NCBI GenBank assembly: GCA_930367215.1
Contig: OV884059.1
Location: 9,324,945 to 9,388,944, forward strand
Reading direction: 5' to 3'
DNA from: Pollenia angustigena
Taxonomy: Eukaryota; Arthropoda; Insecta; Diptera; Polleniidae
DNA length: 64,000 bases
Shown here: one piece after another, positions 47,801 to 51,845 of the stretch
How positions within the stretch are numbered: the first letter of the stretch is position 1
Layout of the letters: each line of letters begins with the position of its first letter
The notes under the pieces: generated by a model
The model's database searches: none
What the model was told of the DNA's origin: nothing
What the model saw: only the letters and a program-made list of their open reading frames with translations
Translations under genes and position numbers: made by a program

Positions 47801-48569
47801 ACTAAACAAGGGACGAGTGTATAATTTTTCTCCGAATTGTTACCTGTGTGTGAAGTTCCCGTACTCATACGGGTCGGTTGGTAATCGCATTGTTTGTCAC
47901 CTAGTGGTTAAGATCCACCATGTAATTAGGCCACATGACATGACAGGAGCTCTTGCAAATCATTATCATGTAATTTTAAAATTAAAAATCTCATACAGAT
48001 TAAAATATCTAGATAATATTTCGCACAAAAAAGTCTTTTATGAATAATTTTGTTTTGCTGGGTCCATTATTGCCCATGGCCGATGTGTCTCAAATGGGTA
48101 ACACACTTGAAATTTTTTCTGTAAAAACTTTGGTTTAGGGTATAGAGTTAATGGCTTGACCGACTATACTTTCTTGCGTGTCTTTTTTTTTTTTTTTTTT
48201 TTTTGTAAATTTCTATAGATTTTTCGAAATATGGTAACTTTTTATGCCGATTTTCAATATAATTTATGTTTAAACAAAAAGAAATTTTACACTTACGGTT
48301 TGTTTAATTTTTGATGTGAAGTGGTGTAGCCAAGTTAGCAAAACTGTAAATAAACAAAAACATACATGTTATTGTTTGCATTTTTTATTTCTTAAGTTTA
48401 CTTTAAACTTGTAATATTTAATTTATTATAAACTTTGCGCTACCGCATACTAATTTTTTAGAAGTTTGACATACTAGTTAAAATTTCTTTCTTTTCTTAG
48501 CTTTTGGACATGTACAAAGTCGAAGAAGAGGCCTATAAAATACAAGGAAAATCCGAATTCTTTGCCTAG
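11719..48569 (+). CDS. norpA: norpA: phosphatidylinositol-4,5-bisphosphate phospholipase C-beta (visual PLC)
   Basis: NORPA cleaves PIP2 into IP3 and diacylglycerol after activation by Gq and opens TRP/TRPL channels in photoreceptor rhabdomeres. Joining exons 11719-11898, 11999-12058, 25625-25771, 4A or 4B, 42521-42757, 42812-42978, 43468-43678, 43748-43841, 43904-44068, 44142-45562, 46412-46615, 46681-46837, 46900-46989 and 48501-48569 gives 3,282 nt, or 1,093 residues. All junctions are GT-AG and keep frame. Domain order is PH (about 1-150), EF hands (about 150-310), X (about 315-465), acidic Pro/Ala/Glu linker (about 485-540), Y (about 545-665), C2 (about 680-800) and C-terminal coiled coil (about 850-1075). 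Catalytic His334 (SSHNTYL) and His381 (VTHGHAY) and calcium ligands Asn335, Glu364, Asp366 and Glu415 are present. The protein closely follows the Drosophila NORPA sequence as I recall it. The C-terminus is EFFA, where Drosophila has EFCA. The start is chosen by similarity and an upstream in-frame stop. Confidence 0.97.
11999..12058 (+). CDS. norpA: norpA exon 2 (residues 61-80)
   Basis: Sixty bases encode [20 protein letters not shown], a PH-domain segment. The acceptor is TTTTAACAG and the donor GTAATT. The exon begins and ends in phase 0. The next intron is 13,566 bp, the largest in the gene. Confidence 0.96.
12428..12671. mobile_element. MITE with GGCCATGTTCTG ends
   Basis: The left end reads CCATGTTCTGACAATCGC and the right end reads GCGATTGCCAGAACATG, an inverted repeat of about 17 bp around about 240 bp. 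Internal sequence repeats ATCGTGCG / AATCGCAAAACGC words on both arms. No transposase. Target duplication is not clear. Confidence 0.6.
12690..12990. repeat. Degenerate GACTATAGAC-type minisatellite
   Basis: Irregular repeats of ACTATAGACCAGACTA / AGACTGAAGTCTCGAC words follow one another. This is a decayed relative of the 24-bp minisatellite at 18190-19231. Similar tracts occur at 14210-14376, 15337-15470, 27455-27769 and 29978-30250. Confidence 0.6.
13299..14062. mobile_element. MITE with very long (about 140 bp) terminal inverted repeats
   Basis: The left end ATTAGAGCGACTC and the right end GAGTCCCTCTAAT start arms that stay complementary for about 140 bp. The arms include GATGTACCCTCCT on the left, its complement AGGAGGGTACATC on the right, and GACCTCTCGTGAGCT opposite AGCTCACGAGAGGTC. 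A possible 4-bp target duplication GTAT lies at 13295-13298 and 14063-14066. No open frame of note. The superfamily is unassigned. Confidence 0.75.
14210..14376. repeat. Degenerate GACTATAG minisatellite, left of hAT-b
   Basis: Words such as TAGTCTCGATTATAACC and TAGTCTAGACTATAGTCC repeat irregularly. The tract is split by the hAT-b insertion at 14377-15336 and resumes at 15337. Confidence 0.55.
14377..15336. mobile_element. Non-autonomous hAT element hAT-b, copy 1 (960 bp)
   Basis: Ends are CAGGGCTGCCAGAT at 14377 and ATCTGGCAGCCCTG at 15336. The flanking octamers ACTGTAGG (14369-14376) and ACTGTAGA (15337-15344) match at 7 of 8 positions, as expected for an aged hAT target duplication. The subterminal regions (TTGACGATTTATCGTCATTTTGA; AAATCGTCAGT-type on the other side) match the termini of the element at 21004-22402, in opposite orientation. 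No transposase frame. It interrupts the GACTATAG minisatellite. Confidence 0.85.
15337..15470. repeat. Degenerate GACTATAG minisatellite, right of hAT-b
   Basis: Repeats of CTCGACTATCGACCAAACTA-like words. It continues the tract at 14210-14376 across the hAT insertion. Confidence 0.55.
16236..16928. mobile_element. Tc1/mariner-type non-autonomous element, interrupted by a LINE fragment
   Basis: Left end CAGTGACGGACTTGGCAC at 16236 and right end AAGTCCGTCACTG at 16928 are inverted repeats, flanked by TA at 16234-16235 and 16929-16930. The arms are complementary for about 60 bp (left TTGATTTAAGAGC, right GCTCTTAAATCAA). TA duplication with CAGTG ends is the Tc1/mariner signature. The middle is occupied by a LINE 3' fragment (16330-16665), so the original MITE was shorter. 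Confidence 0.8.
16330..16665 (-). pseudogene. LINE retrotransposon 3' fragment (RNase H region)
   Basis: The minus strand encodes [17 protein letters not shown] (within 16418-16612), resembling the RNase H motif PGNExADxLAxxG of Jockey/R1-type LINEs. The 3' end, at the low coordinate side, is a TTAGGTTA tail followed by GGCAGCC and CAGCTCAC..GGGTCC words. The insertion at 43016-43417 shares these words, so both belong to one family. The fragment is 5'-truncated and has no start or complete domain. It lies within the mariner-type MITE. Confidence 0.7.
17560..17740. repeat. Fragment related to the 20549-22616 element
   Basis: Sequence such as CTCGCCGCGAGAAACTTTTCG, GAACTGTCAAAT and GGGGCGAGAAAA resembles parts of 20580-20820 (ACTTTTCGCATGAAAC, GAACTGTCAAAAT, GGTGGCGAGAAAA). 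It is probably a diverged partial copy. No coding content. Confidence 0.4.
17847..18180. repeat. Degenerate tandem repeat, about 125 bp unit
   Basis: Three diverged units share TTAATATATGC / GCGATATTTAATATTGGC and a phrase CCTATGGGAGG..TTTCCC / CCAATGGGGGGTACCAATTCCC. The left border carries CCCGGTGCGCTTCGCTAC, a type of sequence common in insect transposons. Class is unknown. Confidence 0.5.
18190..19231. repeat. 24-bp palindromic minisatellite, about 43 units
   Basis: The unit is close to AGTCTCGTTTATAGACAAGACGAT, seen for example from 18341 to 18388. Because 24 is divisible by three, several frames on both strands stay open and give octapeptide-like repeats (for example at 18301-18612 and 18863-19234). 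There is no initiation context or splice support, so I treat these as non-coding. Each unit contains GTCTATAGAC-like dyads, so the array can fold into many hairpins. It is the largest member of a family scattered in this locus. Confidence 0.85.
20056..20520 (-). pseudogene. pogo/Tigger-like transposase fragment
   Basis: The minus strand (20257-20520) encodes [19 protein letters not shown], then [20 protein letters not shown], which resembles the N-terminal CENP-B/pogo helix-turn-helix (GxxxxxIAxxxxxxxSTVxxIxxxxDKIKK). A GC-rich end near 20060-20125 (CCCCGGTTTGCGTCGCTAAT) looks like its terminal repeat, with related GACGCAA words at 22714-22800. Only the DNA-binding part remains; the catalytic domain is deleted. 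The sequence is split from its right end by the element at 20549-22616. The assignment rests on motif resemblance only. Confidence 0.5.
21004..22402. mobile_element. Non-autonomous hAT element hAT-b, copy 2 (about 1.4 kb, reversed)
   Basis: The right end ATCTGGCAGCCCTG at 22402 and left end CAATGCTGCCAGATAAATTT at 21004 match the two ends of the 14377-15336 element in reverse orientation, with over 60 bp of subterminal similarity on each side. The left terminus has lost the first bases of CAGGG. Flanks GTTTTAAT and TTTTTATT are only weakly similar, so this copy is older. Inside lies a separate foldback (22105-22305). Confidence 0.78.
22105..22305. repeat. Inverted repeat (hairpin) inside hAT-b copy 2
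   Basis: AAGCAAAAACAAAATCAAAA at about 22108 and its reverse complement near 22300 bracket arms of about 50 bp, including TTGTTGTTGCTTTCTA opposite TAGAAAGTAACAACAA. Probably a small foldback MITE. Confidence 0.55.
23000..23815. repeat. Diverged tandem unit (about 120 bp) interrupted by a MITE
   Basis: The phrase ATAGAACTGCTACATTATTC, followed by a TAACC..ATAATTTATTCGAT stretch, occurs at about 23628 and again at 23754. An older related unit lies at 23010-23099 just left of the MITE inserted at 23100. The unit is AT-rich and non-coding. Confidence 0.5.
23100..23566. mobile_element. TTA-flanked MITE family M1, copy 1 (467 bp)
   Basis: Ends AGGTGGAAGTACATAACACG and CGTGTTATGTACTTCTACCT are inverted repeats, with TTA at 23097-23099 and 23567-23569. 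A 3-bp TTA duplication fits PIF/Harbinger-type elements. Interior words (GATTCACAAATTTG, TTATTGTCAGC) match the copy at 51423-51842. No transposase. Confidence 0.82.
24700..25170 (+). pseudogene. LINE reverse transcriptase fragment, degenerate
   Basis: The + strand encodes [15 protein letters not shown] at about 24713-24760, matching the GLxINxxKTxxL motif of non-LTR reverse transcriptases. Further on, [20 protein letters not shown] and [12 protein letters not shown] (about 25015-25135) fit the thumb region that follows YLG. Frameshifts and a MITE (24762-24934) break the frame. It is a dead fragment in the same orientation as norpA, ending about 450 bp before exon 3. Confidence 0.68.
24762..24934. 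mobile_element. MITE inside the LINE fragment (173 bp)
   Basis: The arms ACCTAGCGTTTACACGTGAA and TTCACGTGTAAACCCCAGGT are near-perfect inverted repeats and continue through CTTGAAAGT / ACTTTCAAG. It splits the reverse-transcriptase reading frame. Confidence 0.75.
25625..25771 (+). CDS. norpA: norpA exon 3 (residues 81-129)
   Basis: It encodes [18 protein letters not shown], then the conserved [17 protein letters not shown] and CPDADTAK of the PH domain. Acceptor TTTTCTAAAG, donor GTAAGT, phase 0 at both ends. The phase-0 exit allows it to join either exon 4A or exon 4B. Confidence 0.97.
25840..26102. mobile_element. MITE with GCAGTCGTATTCTG ends
   Basis: The left arm GCAGTCGTATTCTGTAATTC and right arm GAATTACAGAATACGGCTGC are inverted repeats and continue through GCTAAATCTC / GAGATTTAGC, around about 260 bp. 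No coding content. It lies 70 bp after exon 3. Confidence 0.75.
26684..27085 (-). mobile_element. tRNA-derived SINE, copy 1, split by a MITE
   Basis: On the minus strand there is a perfect pol III B box (GGTTCGATTCC) at about 26757-26767, followed by the body CAGAGACTTTGGTTTCTTTC and an A-rich tail (T-run near 26684-26694 on the + strand). The copy at about 59200-59342 has the same B box and body. The tRNA-like 5' part is interrupted by an inverted-repeat element at 26796-27065 and resumes with CCAGCTAGCCTTGCAAC. It is not a functional tRNA because the cloverleaf is broken. Confidence 0.72.
26796..27065. mobile_element. MITE inserted in the SINE tRNA region
   Basis: Ends AGGCCCAACCACAATGTGC and GCATATTATGGTTGAGCCT are inverted repeats of about 19 bp. 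Interior arms carry GCTTAAG words. It sits between the two halves of the tRNA-like head of the SINE. Confidence 0.6.
27235..27454. mobile_element. MITE with ATATCGAGC ends (220 bp)
   Basis: The left arm ATATCGAGCACTAACCGCG and right arm CGCGGTTAGGGCTCGATAT are inverted repeats that extend through AAAATAACGTAAGCG / CGCTTACGTTATTTT, about 38 bp in all. No coding content. Confidence 0.78.
27455..27769. repeat. Degenerate GACTATAGAC minisatellite, left of hAT-c
   Basis: Repeating GACTATAGACCAGATTA-like words. The tract is split by the hAT-c insertion and resumes at 29978. Confidence 0.6.
28333..28447. mobile_element. Palindromic MITE (115 bp) inside hAT-c
   Basis: TTCACAAAACCCTTTGTATC at 28333 and GATACAAGGGGTTTTGTGAA ending 28447 are near-perfect inverted repeats that extend inward through GTTGTATCC..TGTATGTTGTAT, leaving a loop of about 30 bp. 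Confidence 0.82.
28545..28990 (+). pseudogene. Decayed Tc1/mariner-like transposase (DUF4817 type)
   Basis: The + strand encodes [20 protein letters not shown] at about 28659-28718. After a 1-nt frameshift it continues with [20 protein letters not shown], then [11 protein letters not shown], the DUF4817 helix-turn-helix often found in insect transposons. A large deletion then joins to [20 protein letters not shown], then ITDFL, a stop and [12 protein letters not shown], which precedes the catalytic Asp motif in that family. The gene is broken by frameshift, stop and deletion. Family placement is from motif memory. Confidence 0.65.
28991..29739. mobile_element. Second hAT-like element nested in hAT-c
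   Basis: The left end TAGGTGTGGACCCGGGATTC and the right end GAATACC..TTGG/GATTGGCATCCCTA are imperfect inverted repeats rich in CGGGATT words (CCCGGGATTCGGGATTTTT left; GCGGGATTCGGGACT right). Flanks GTGGTTTA and GTGTTTAC are similar, a possible aged 8-bp duplication. The subterminal CGGGAT repeats on both sides are distinctive. No transposase. Confidence 0.55.
29986..30250. repeat. Degenerate GACTATAGAC minisatellite, right of hAT-c
   Basis: Words such as TAGTCTTGTCTATAGTCTAG repeat irregularly. It continues the tract at 27455-27769 across hAT-c. Confidence 0.6.
30421..30618. mobile_element. Palindromic MITE (about 198 bp)
   Basis: The left arm CATTTTATTATATAAATTTT and the right arm AAATTTATGTAATAAAAT pair, and continue through CATATTATTCGAATGTGTAT / ATACACATTCGAATAATATG. 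The arms total about 43 bp. The flanking 30619-31385 is AT-rich with nothing I can name. Confidence 0.75.
31386..31465 (+). CDS. norpA: norpA alternative exon 4A (residues 130-156, isoform A)
   Basis: Eighty bases encode [20 protein letters not shown], then MMCLKK, with the last codon (CA + T, His) completed by exon 5. Acceptor AATTTAATTTTAG has a good pyrimidine tract, and the donor is CA|GTAAGT. It corresponds to the C-terminal end of the PH domain. Drosophila norpA also has two subtypes that differ in an alternative exon 4 (Kim et al. 1995, as I recall). Exon 4A is 16/27 identical to exon 4B at the protein level. Including both exons, or neither, shifts the frame. Confidence 0.93.
31985..32750. 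repeat. Tandem repeat of transposon origin (about 130 bp unit)
   Basis: Three to four diverged units share ATTTTGT..GTTGT, ACCAAGATG / ACAAGATG, GCCATTCTCCAGATATA and CCACGCCCACTTC..CAATCCCGCCC. The block is bordered by TATACCCTTCACCG on the left and ATATACCC..GTGAAGGGCT on the right. It resembles long-terminal or internal tandem regions common in higher-fly transposons. Short open frames here are not supported as genes. Confidence 0.6.
32927..33786. mobile_element. TTA-flanked MITE-like element M2 (860 bp) with a nested palindrome
   Basis: Ends AGCCCTTATGACACTACATT and AATGTAGTGTCATAAGGGCT are perfect inverted repeats, with TTA at 32924-32926 and 33787-33789. A second inverted-repeat element sits inside at 33463-33684. 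No transposase is visible. Likely PIF/Harbinger type by target duplication. Confidence 0.85.
33463..33684. mobile_element. MITE with GCCATGTCACAGAGTAC ends, nested in M2
   Basis: GCCATGTCACAGAGTACAAT at the left pairs with ATTGTACTCTGTGACATGGC at the right, and the arms continue through TCCGTTCGGAA / TTCCGAACGGA. About 222 bp, non-coding. Confidence 0.8.
34781..34860 (+). CDS. norpA: norpA alternative exon 4B (residues 130-156, isoform B)
   Basis: Eighty bases encode [20 protein letters not shown], then TTNLMK, with the final His codon completed by exon 5. It resembles the main Drosophila NORPA sequence (ITHNNRATNVCP) more than exon 4A does. The donor CA|GTAAGT is identical to that of 4A. 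The acceptor is unusual: A-rich (AAACAAAAAAAAAAG), and no AG occurs for 200 nt upstream (34579-34778). A branch-point-like CTAAT lies about 50 nt upstream. The structure suggests a regulated exon. Confidence 0.94.
35251..35376. mobile_element. TTA-flanked palindromic MITE M3 (126 bp)
   Basis: GGGCCATTATTATAACTTGG at 35251 pairs with the right end CAAGTTGTAATAATGGCCC (35358-35376). TTA flanks both sides (35248-35250, 35377-35379). It inserted into the 130-bp periodic array and displaced the next core by its own length. Confidence 0.87.
36560..37540 (-). pseudogene. LINE reverse transcriptase fragment, interrupted
   Basis: On the minus strand, 37300-37540 encodes [20 protein letters not shown] and [11 protein letters not shown], the YLGVxLDxxLxW..KA region of Jockey/R1-type reverse transcriptases. 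The DNA to 36560 is GC-richer than its surroundings (the 36880-37250 part clearly so) and probably belongs to the same element, but frames are broken. A MITE at 36755-36870 is inserted. Orientation is opposite to norpA. Confidence 0.65.
36755..36870. mobile_element. Palindromic MITE in the LINE fragment
   Basis: CCAATTATGAATAAAAATTC and GAATTTTTATTCATAATTGG are inverted repeats, extending through CCCGGGAGTT / AACTCCCGAG. About 115 bp. The minus-strand open frame over it is incidental. Confidence 0.8.
37541..40430. other. Intronic DNA with little recognisable content
   Basis: AT-rich sequence between the LINE fragment and array B. It contains a stem-loop followed by GAAACGTCGG at 37999-38034, scattered TTGCCAAC cores (38815, 39138, 39426) without regular spacing, and a poly-T run near 39834-39856. 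No gene or full transposon is supported. Confidence 0.5.
40487..42320 (-). repeat. Periodic (about 130 bp) repeat with GTTGCCAAC core, array B (inverse of array A)
   Basis: The core GTGTTGCCAACTT recurs at about 41336, 41501, 41630 (partial), 41755, 41885, 42020 and 42150, spaced 125-135 bp, with looser copies at 40487, 40893, 42245 and 42312. Units from 41330 to 42210 align well: after the core come AAGATATAA, CAAAAATTTAATTTTGC, TTTAAAATCCTCAATTTACT and GACTTTCTAAAAA. The core is the reverse complement of TTGGCAAC in array A. The block ends 200 bp before exon 5. Confidence 0.82.
42521..42757 (+). CDS. norpA: norpA exon 5 (residues 156-235)
   Basis: It encodes [20 protein letters not shown] and later [20 protein letters not shown], the start of the EF-hand region. 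It is entered in phase 2, which only a single exon 4 copy can supply. Donor GTAAGT follows the partial codon AT. Confidence 0.97.
42812..42978 (+). CDS. norpA: norpA exon 6 (residues 235-291)
   Basis: It encodes [20 protein letters not shown], then [18 protein letters not shown], the later EF-hand segment leading into the X domain. Acceptor TCTCTATAG, donor GTAAGT. One base of the Gly291 codon spills across the next intron. Confidence 0.96.
43016..43417 (-). mobile_element. 5'-truncated LINE insertion in norpA intron 6 (402 bp)
   Basis: A perfect 12-bp target duplication TTCATTGGCCTA lies at 43004-43015 and 43418-43429. On the minus strand (43113-43325) it encodes [20 protein letters not shown], then CPAFGDLRL, the terminal CxxC..EHLLCxCPxF motif of Jockey/R1-type LINE polyproteins. 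The 3' end is a TTAGGTTAGG-type tail at the low-coordinate side, shared with 16330-16665. Without the insertion the intron would be about 75 bp. An intact duplication points to a recent event. Confidence 0.9.
43468..43678 (+). CDS. norpA: norpA exon 7 (residues 291-361, X domain)
   Basis: It encodes the start of the catalytic X box, [20 protein letters not shown]. His334 and Asn335 are the first catalytic histidine and a calcium ligand (equivalent to His327 and Asn328 of mammalian PLC-beta2). It ends with two bases of Arg361. Confidence 0.97.
43748..43841 (+). CDS. norpA: norpA exon 8 (residues 361-392, X domain)
   Basis: It encodes [20 protein letters not shown], then [11 protein letters not shown]. 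Glu364 and Asp366 are calcium ligands and His381 is the second catalytic histidine. Acceptor TTTTTAAAG, donor GTAATA, ending in phase 0. Confidence 0.97.
43904..44068 (+). CDS. norpA: norpA exon 9 (residues 393-447, X domain)
   Basis: It encodes [20 protein letters not shown], then [20 protein letters not shown]. Glu415 is the fourth calcium ligand. Phase 0 at both ends; acceptor TTTCAG, donor GTAAGG. Confidence 0.97.
44142..45562 (+). CDS. norpA: norpA exon 10 (residues 448-921; linker, Y, C2)
   Basis: The largest exon. It ends the X domain ([10 protein letters not shown]), then carries an acidic Pro/Ala/Glu-rich linker (about 485-540) that in PLC-beta restrains the active site. The Y box includes [20 protein letters not shown] (about 605-624) and the C2 domain includes [20 protein letters not shown] (about 683-702). 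It closes with the start of the C-terminal helical region ([14 protein letters not shown]). The acceptor CCTGAACCCAG is weak in pyrimidines; frame and homology fix it. Confidence 0.96.
45563..46411 (+). other. norpA intron 10, no recognisable content
   Basis: 849 bp of AT-rich sequence between exons 10 and 11, ending in a TTTTTTTTACATTTCC tract before the acceptor. I see no transposon ends or genes in it. Confidence 0.6.
46412..46615 (+). CDS. norpA: norpA exon 11 (residues 921-989, coiled coil)
   Basis: It encodes [20 protein letters not shown] and QAMKAL-like helical sequence ([20 protein letters not shown]), part of the long PLC-beta C-terminal coiled coil that contacts Gq and the membrane. 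It ends with two bases of an Arg codon. Confidence 0.96.
46681..46837 (+). CDS. norpA: norpA exon 12 (residues 989-1041, coiled coil)
   Basis: It encodes [20 protein letters not shown], then [19 protein letters not shown], a basic helical stretch. Acceptor CCTTTTAACAG, donor GTAAAG, ending in phase 0. Confidence 0.96.
46900..46989 (+). CDS. norpA: norpA exon 13 (residues 1042-1071)
   Basis: It encodes [20 protein letters not shown], then [10 protein letters not shown]. The donor is GTACTT, weaker than the GTAAGT used elsewhere. Reading into the intron adds Val-Leu and a stop, so retention would remove the PDZ ligand. The intron 46990-48500 (1.5 kb) holds nothing I can name. Confidence 0.93.
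48501..48569 (+). CDS. norpA: norpA exon 14, C-terminus and stop (residues 1072-1093)
   Basis: It encodes [20 protein letters not shown], then FA and TAG. Drosophila NORPA ends TEFCA; its Cys forms a disulfide with the INAD PDZ1 domain. Here the penultimate codon is TTT (Phe), giving EFFA. The acceptor TTTCTTTTCTTAG is strong. Confidence 0.95.
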   Translation, partial: LLDMYKVEEEAYKIQGKSEFFA

Positions 48570-49250
48570 AATTGCCATGCTACAGGAACTTAATAAAAAT
48601 CCCTGAAAGAAACAATAATAATTTTAACTATCAACTGAAAAAAAATCTAGAAATAAAAATGTTATAAACCAGAAACCGGGACTCATAAAAAAAAATATTT
48701 TTCTAAAGATAAACTACCAAAAGCATCTTTTAAAGCCAAAAATCCCCATTTTTTATAAAAAAAAATAAAAACTTGGATAAAGAAAATCCAAAATAAATGG
48801 CTTGAAAAAAAATGCGATCGAAATATTAAATATTTAAGGTATTAATTTAAAAAAAAAATTAATTTGTTAATTAATTTATCTATAAGTAAAAAAAATAAGA
48901 AAAAAAAATTTAATAATAATTAAGTTAAAACAAAACTATAATTTTAAGTTAGAAAATTATAAAAAAAAAAAACATTGAATTATTTAAATTGTAAGTAAAA
49001 TAACTGAAAAAATCATATATTTAGTAAGAAAAAATTCAAAAAAAAAAAAAAAAATACTTGAAAAAACAAACAAATATACACCGATTATACAAAAAAAAAT
49101 ATATATTAAAACAGAAAAGATAAAATGAAATCTAGTCAAATTTATGATAAATAAACATTTAAATAAACAGTAATTTAAATAAAATATTTAAATCAAATAT
49201 GAAATGTTTTCAAAGAAATAAACAGTATTTAAAACCTCATACTCCCTGAA
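48570..49250 (+). other. norpA 3' UTR and possible polyadenylation region
   Basis: AT-rich sequence after the stop codon with several AATAAA words (for example near 48589, 48653 and 48792). Which one is used cannot be decided here. Long A-runs make cryptic priming likely in cDNA data. Confidence 0.5.
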
Positions 49251-49554
49251 GAAAAACCAAAATGAAATGTTATAAAATAAAAAATAATTACAAAACAAAA
49301 TTTAAAGAGTTTCCGTTTAACCACCTATAAATTTAAGGATTTAAAATGCTGGGGTAATTACAAACTAAATACAATATTTAACCGATATAAATTTAAGAAA
49401 AAACACTAAACAATTTTTTTATTGCTATCTAAAAGTAAAAGAGATAGATAGTGGGTTATCTTTATGTTTATTTAAGTACATATGACAATTTCTAACAAGC
49501 CAGACCTGATCTTTAGAGTATTGCCAGATACTTAATAGTAAAAAAATAATCCGT

Positions 49555-49705
49555 ATGGCAACTTAATCATTTCAAGAAACACTTTTATCATAACAAAACA
49601 AATAACGGTAAACCACTATTTAACAACTGAGTGGTGAGTTTAAGTAATCAACCAGCACTGAAAGAAAAATAGTGTAAATTTGTTGAAAATATTTTTAAAA
49701 CAGTA
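49555..49705. repeat. Dispersed repeat R2, copy 1
   Basis: GGCAACTTAATC, then AAATAACGGTAAACCACTAT, GTGGTGAGTTTAAGT and ATCAACCAGCACTGA match 56150-56300 in the same orientation. A weaker relative lies near 54290-54400. Class unknown. Confidence 0.55.
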
Positions 49706-49999
49706 TTTTTCTTTTACTACATTCCTATTTAAAGCTAAAATAAATATTTTTCAAATAATTGCAACAAGAGAGAGGAAAAGAGGAAAAAAGTACAATTTTA
49801 ATATTTTTCATAAGAACTAGTTCTTATTCCATATATATATTCCATAAGATATTCCAATTATCTATAAAACTGGTTCTCGTTATATTATTTTCTGAAGGAA
49901 ATTATTCTTATTTTTTTATTTTTCATTTATTATAAGTAACAAATATAATTTAAAATTGTATTTCAAGAGCAACTTATTATATTTCAACAGTAGCTTAGA

Positions 50000-50085
50000 C
50001 CTTTAGGCTGTTGTAGTAAAAGAGGCAGGAGTCTCTAATGGGAATCGAACCCGCAACCCACACACTTATAGACTCGATTAGTACC
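50000..50085 (-). mobile_element. tRNA-like SINE fragment (copy 3)
   Basis: On the minus strand GCGGGTTCGATTCCC (about 50039-50053) is a pol III B box followed by AGAGACTCCTGCC. The head differs from the other two SINE copies, so it may be another subfamily. No complete cloverleaf. Confidence 0.45.
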
Positions 50086-50156
50086 AAAAGCCTAACGGTG
50101 TTATTCTTTTATTACTTTCTTTACGAATCCATTCTGACGTCATTTATTTACTTTGT

Positions 50157-50405
50157 TTTGTTATATTCTATTAAAACCGGTTCTAATTTCAGTATTTTAT
50201 TTTTCAATATTTTCTATAAGACTGGCTTACAATTCAATAATTTCTATAAGAACCGGGTTTGTTTCAATATTTTCTATTTTTACACAATTTTTTATATCAG
50301 CCATTGCATTATTTTTTTTTATTAAAATCGGGTTTATTTCAATTTTTTCTATTCTTTTTGCAATATTTTTCTATAAGAATCGGTTTTATCTTTAATTTTT
50401 TTCCG
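50157..50405. repeat. Degenerate tandem repeat with TATAAGAACCGGTTT words
   Basis: Units of roughly 40-60 bp share TTTCTATAAGAATCGG / AAAACCGG and TTTCAATATTTTCTAT. Earlier units (ATAAAACTGGTTCT at 49865) are more diverged. The plus-strand open frames over it are low-complexity and unsupported. Confidence 0.5.
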
Positions 50406-50872
50406 GGAAAAAACTGCTTCTTTTATATATACATTTATTATGCAAAACTAGGTTAATTTTTAAAAACTTTCTACTTATGACAACTTTGGGGTCGCCAGGA
50501 AAAAAACTACGTTATTACGAGTTGAACAACTTAGAATCATTAAATTTCTTTTATTTTGTTCTAAAATACTAACAAAAGTAATATTTGCAGTATTTCAGTG
50601 CAATATTTTATTCGGGTTAACAATTATTAGGGCTAAGAACTAAAGAAAGAAATTTATATATCATACTTAATTATAATAAAAATAAACATTTAATTTCGTT
50701 TCATTGTTGCCAGCTATATCCAGATATAATATCGGGTGCATGCACGTTAAAAATCATGTTGATTTTCTTTGAAATTTTTCAGAATTTTGTCAAGAAGAAA
50801 ATTAAGTATATTTTATTTAGAAATGTTTTTAGCCGATGCGGCTACTCTTTGTATTGAAAACTTTACTTGAGG

Positions 50873-51192
50873 GTTACACGATCAAGTTTTGCCTATCAAG
50901 TTTTAATACACTCACACTTTTTTACCAATACACTCATACTTTTAAAAATTGATACGAACTTGCCTTTAAAATTCTCTTGCCAGTGAGTGTTTCAATTTAC
51001 GTTAAAGAAAACAGCTGATTTCAAGGTTAGTGAGCAAATTTTTCGTTTCTCTTAATAAATTTTTTTCTTGATGGCATCTTGAAAGTAAATTGCTCAAAAA
51101 TTGAATGCAGCCTACGTCACAACTATCAATTTTTGGAAATTCTAGCAAACAGTATATGTAAAAGACTATCAAGAACAACTTGAGCGTGTAAC
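50873..51192. mobile_element. MITE with GTTACACGATCAAGTT ends (about 320 bp)
   Basis: The left end GTTACACGATCAAGTT and the right end AACTTGAGCGTGTAAC are inverted repeats of 16 bp with one mismatch. Further in, AATACACTCACACTTTTT words repeat. No coding content. Confidence 0.6.
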
Positions 51193-51422
51193 TGCAGTGT
51201 TAAAGCTACATATGAACAGATGGTTCTCAGATCTCACAATATTGTAAGCAGCGTTGCCAATAGAAATATTTTCCTCACAATGGCGCCATTGTCAGATGCA
51301 TTAATTTTACACATCTGCCAAATAAAAATGAGAGCTTACAATGTTCACACAGTTGCAAAGCCTTTTTTAGGCAATTTAAATGATAACATTGTAAGATCTG
51401 ATTACAGTCTGTACGAAGCTTA

Positions 51423-51842
51423 AGGTAGAAAGAAGAAAATAACACGGGTTAATTCGTCGACGAGTTTCGTTAGTTTAAAAGCTTTACCGCATGTAAAATG
51501 GCAAGTTGAAACACTTACTTTGCTTTTAGAATTACATGCTTCGGTGCTTTTTTTTCCTTTTTTTGTAGTCCTGGCTTTCATTTTTATACAAAACTATATG
51601 CTTTTTAACCTCTTCAATACGTTTTTTCTCCGTGATTCACAAATTTGGTTCAATTATTCTTTCTTATTGTCAGCATGTCAACAACATGTTAAAAAAAAAT
51701 ATCAAAGTTAACCAACTTTATGCCGCAGTTGCGTCAAAATGTTTTTTATGTAATTTGTTCTATGAAAAAACACTAGTTTATCTTTTTTTTTGACAGAAGT
51801 CAACAACGCTTTCTTGCACTAAGGCGTGTTATGTTTTTACCA
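51423..51842. mobile_element. TTA-flanked MITE family M1, copy 2 (420 bp)
   Basis: It matches the element at 23100-23566: ends AGGTAGAAAG and GGCGTGTTATGTTTTTACCA, interior TTCGTCGACGAG, GATTCACAAATTTGG and TTATTGTCAGC. TTA lies at 51420-51422 and 51843-51845. More diverged than copy 1. Confidence 0.78.
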
Positions 51843-51845
51843 TTA

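Noticed and set aside
47268..48047. Open frames of 85-87 codons in norpA intron 13
   Set aside because: No homology, splice sites or conserved context recognised; the peptides look random.
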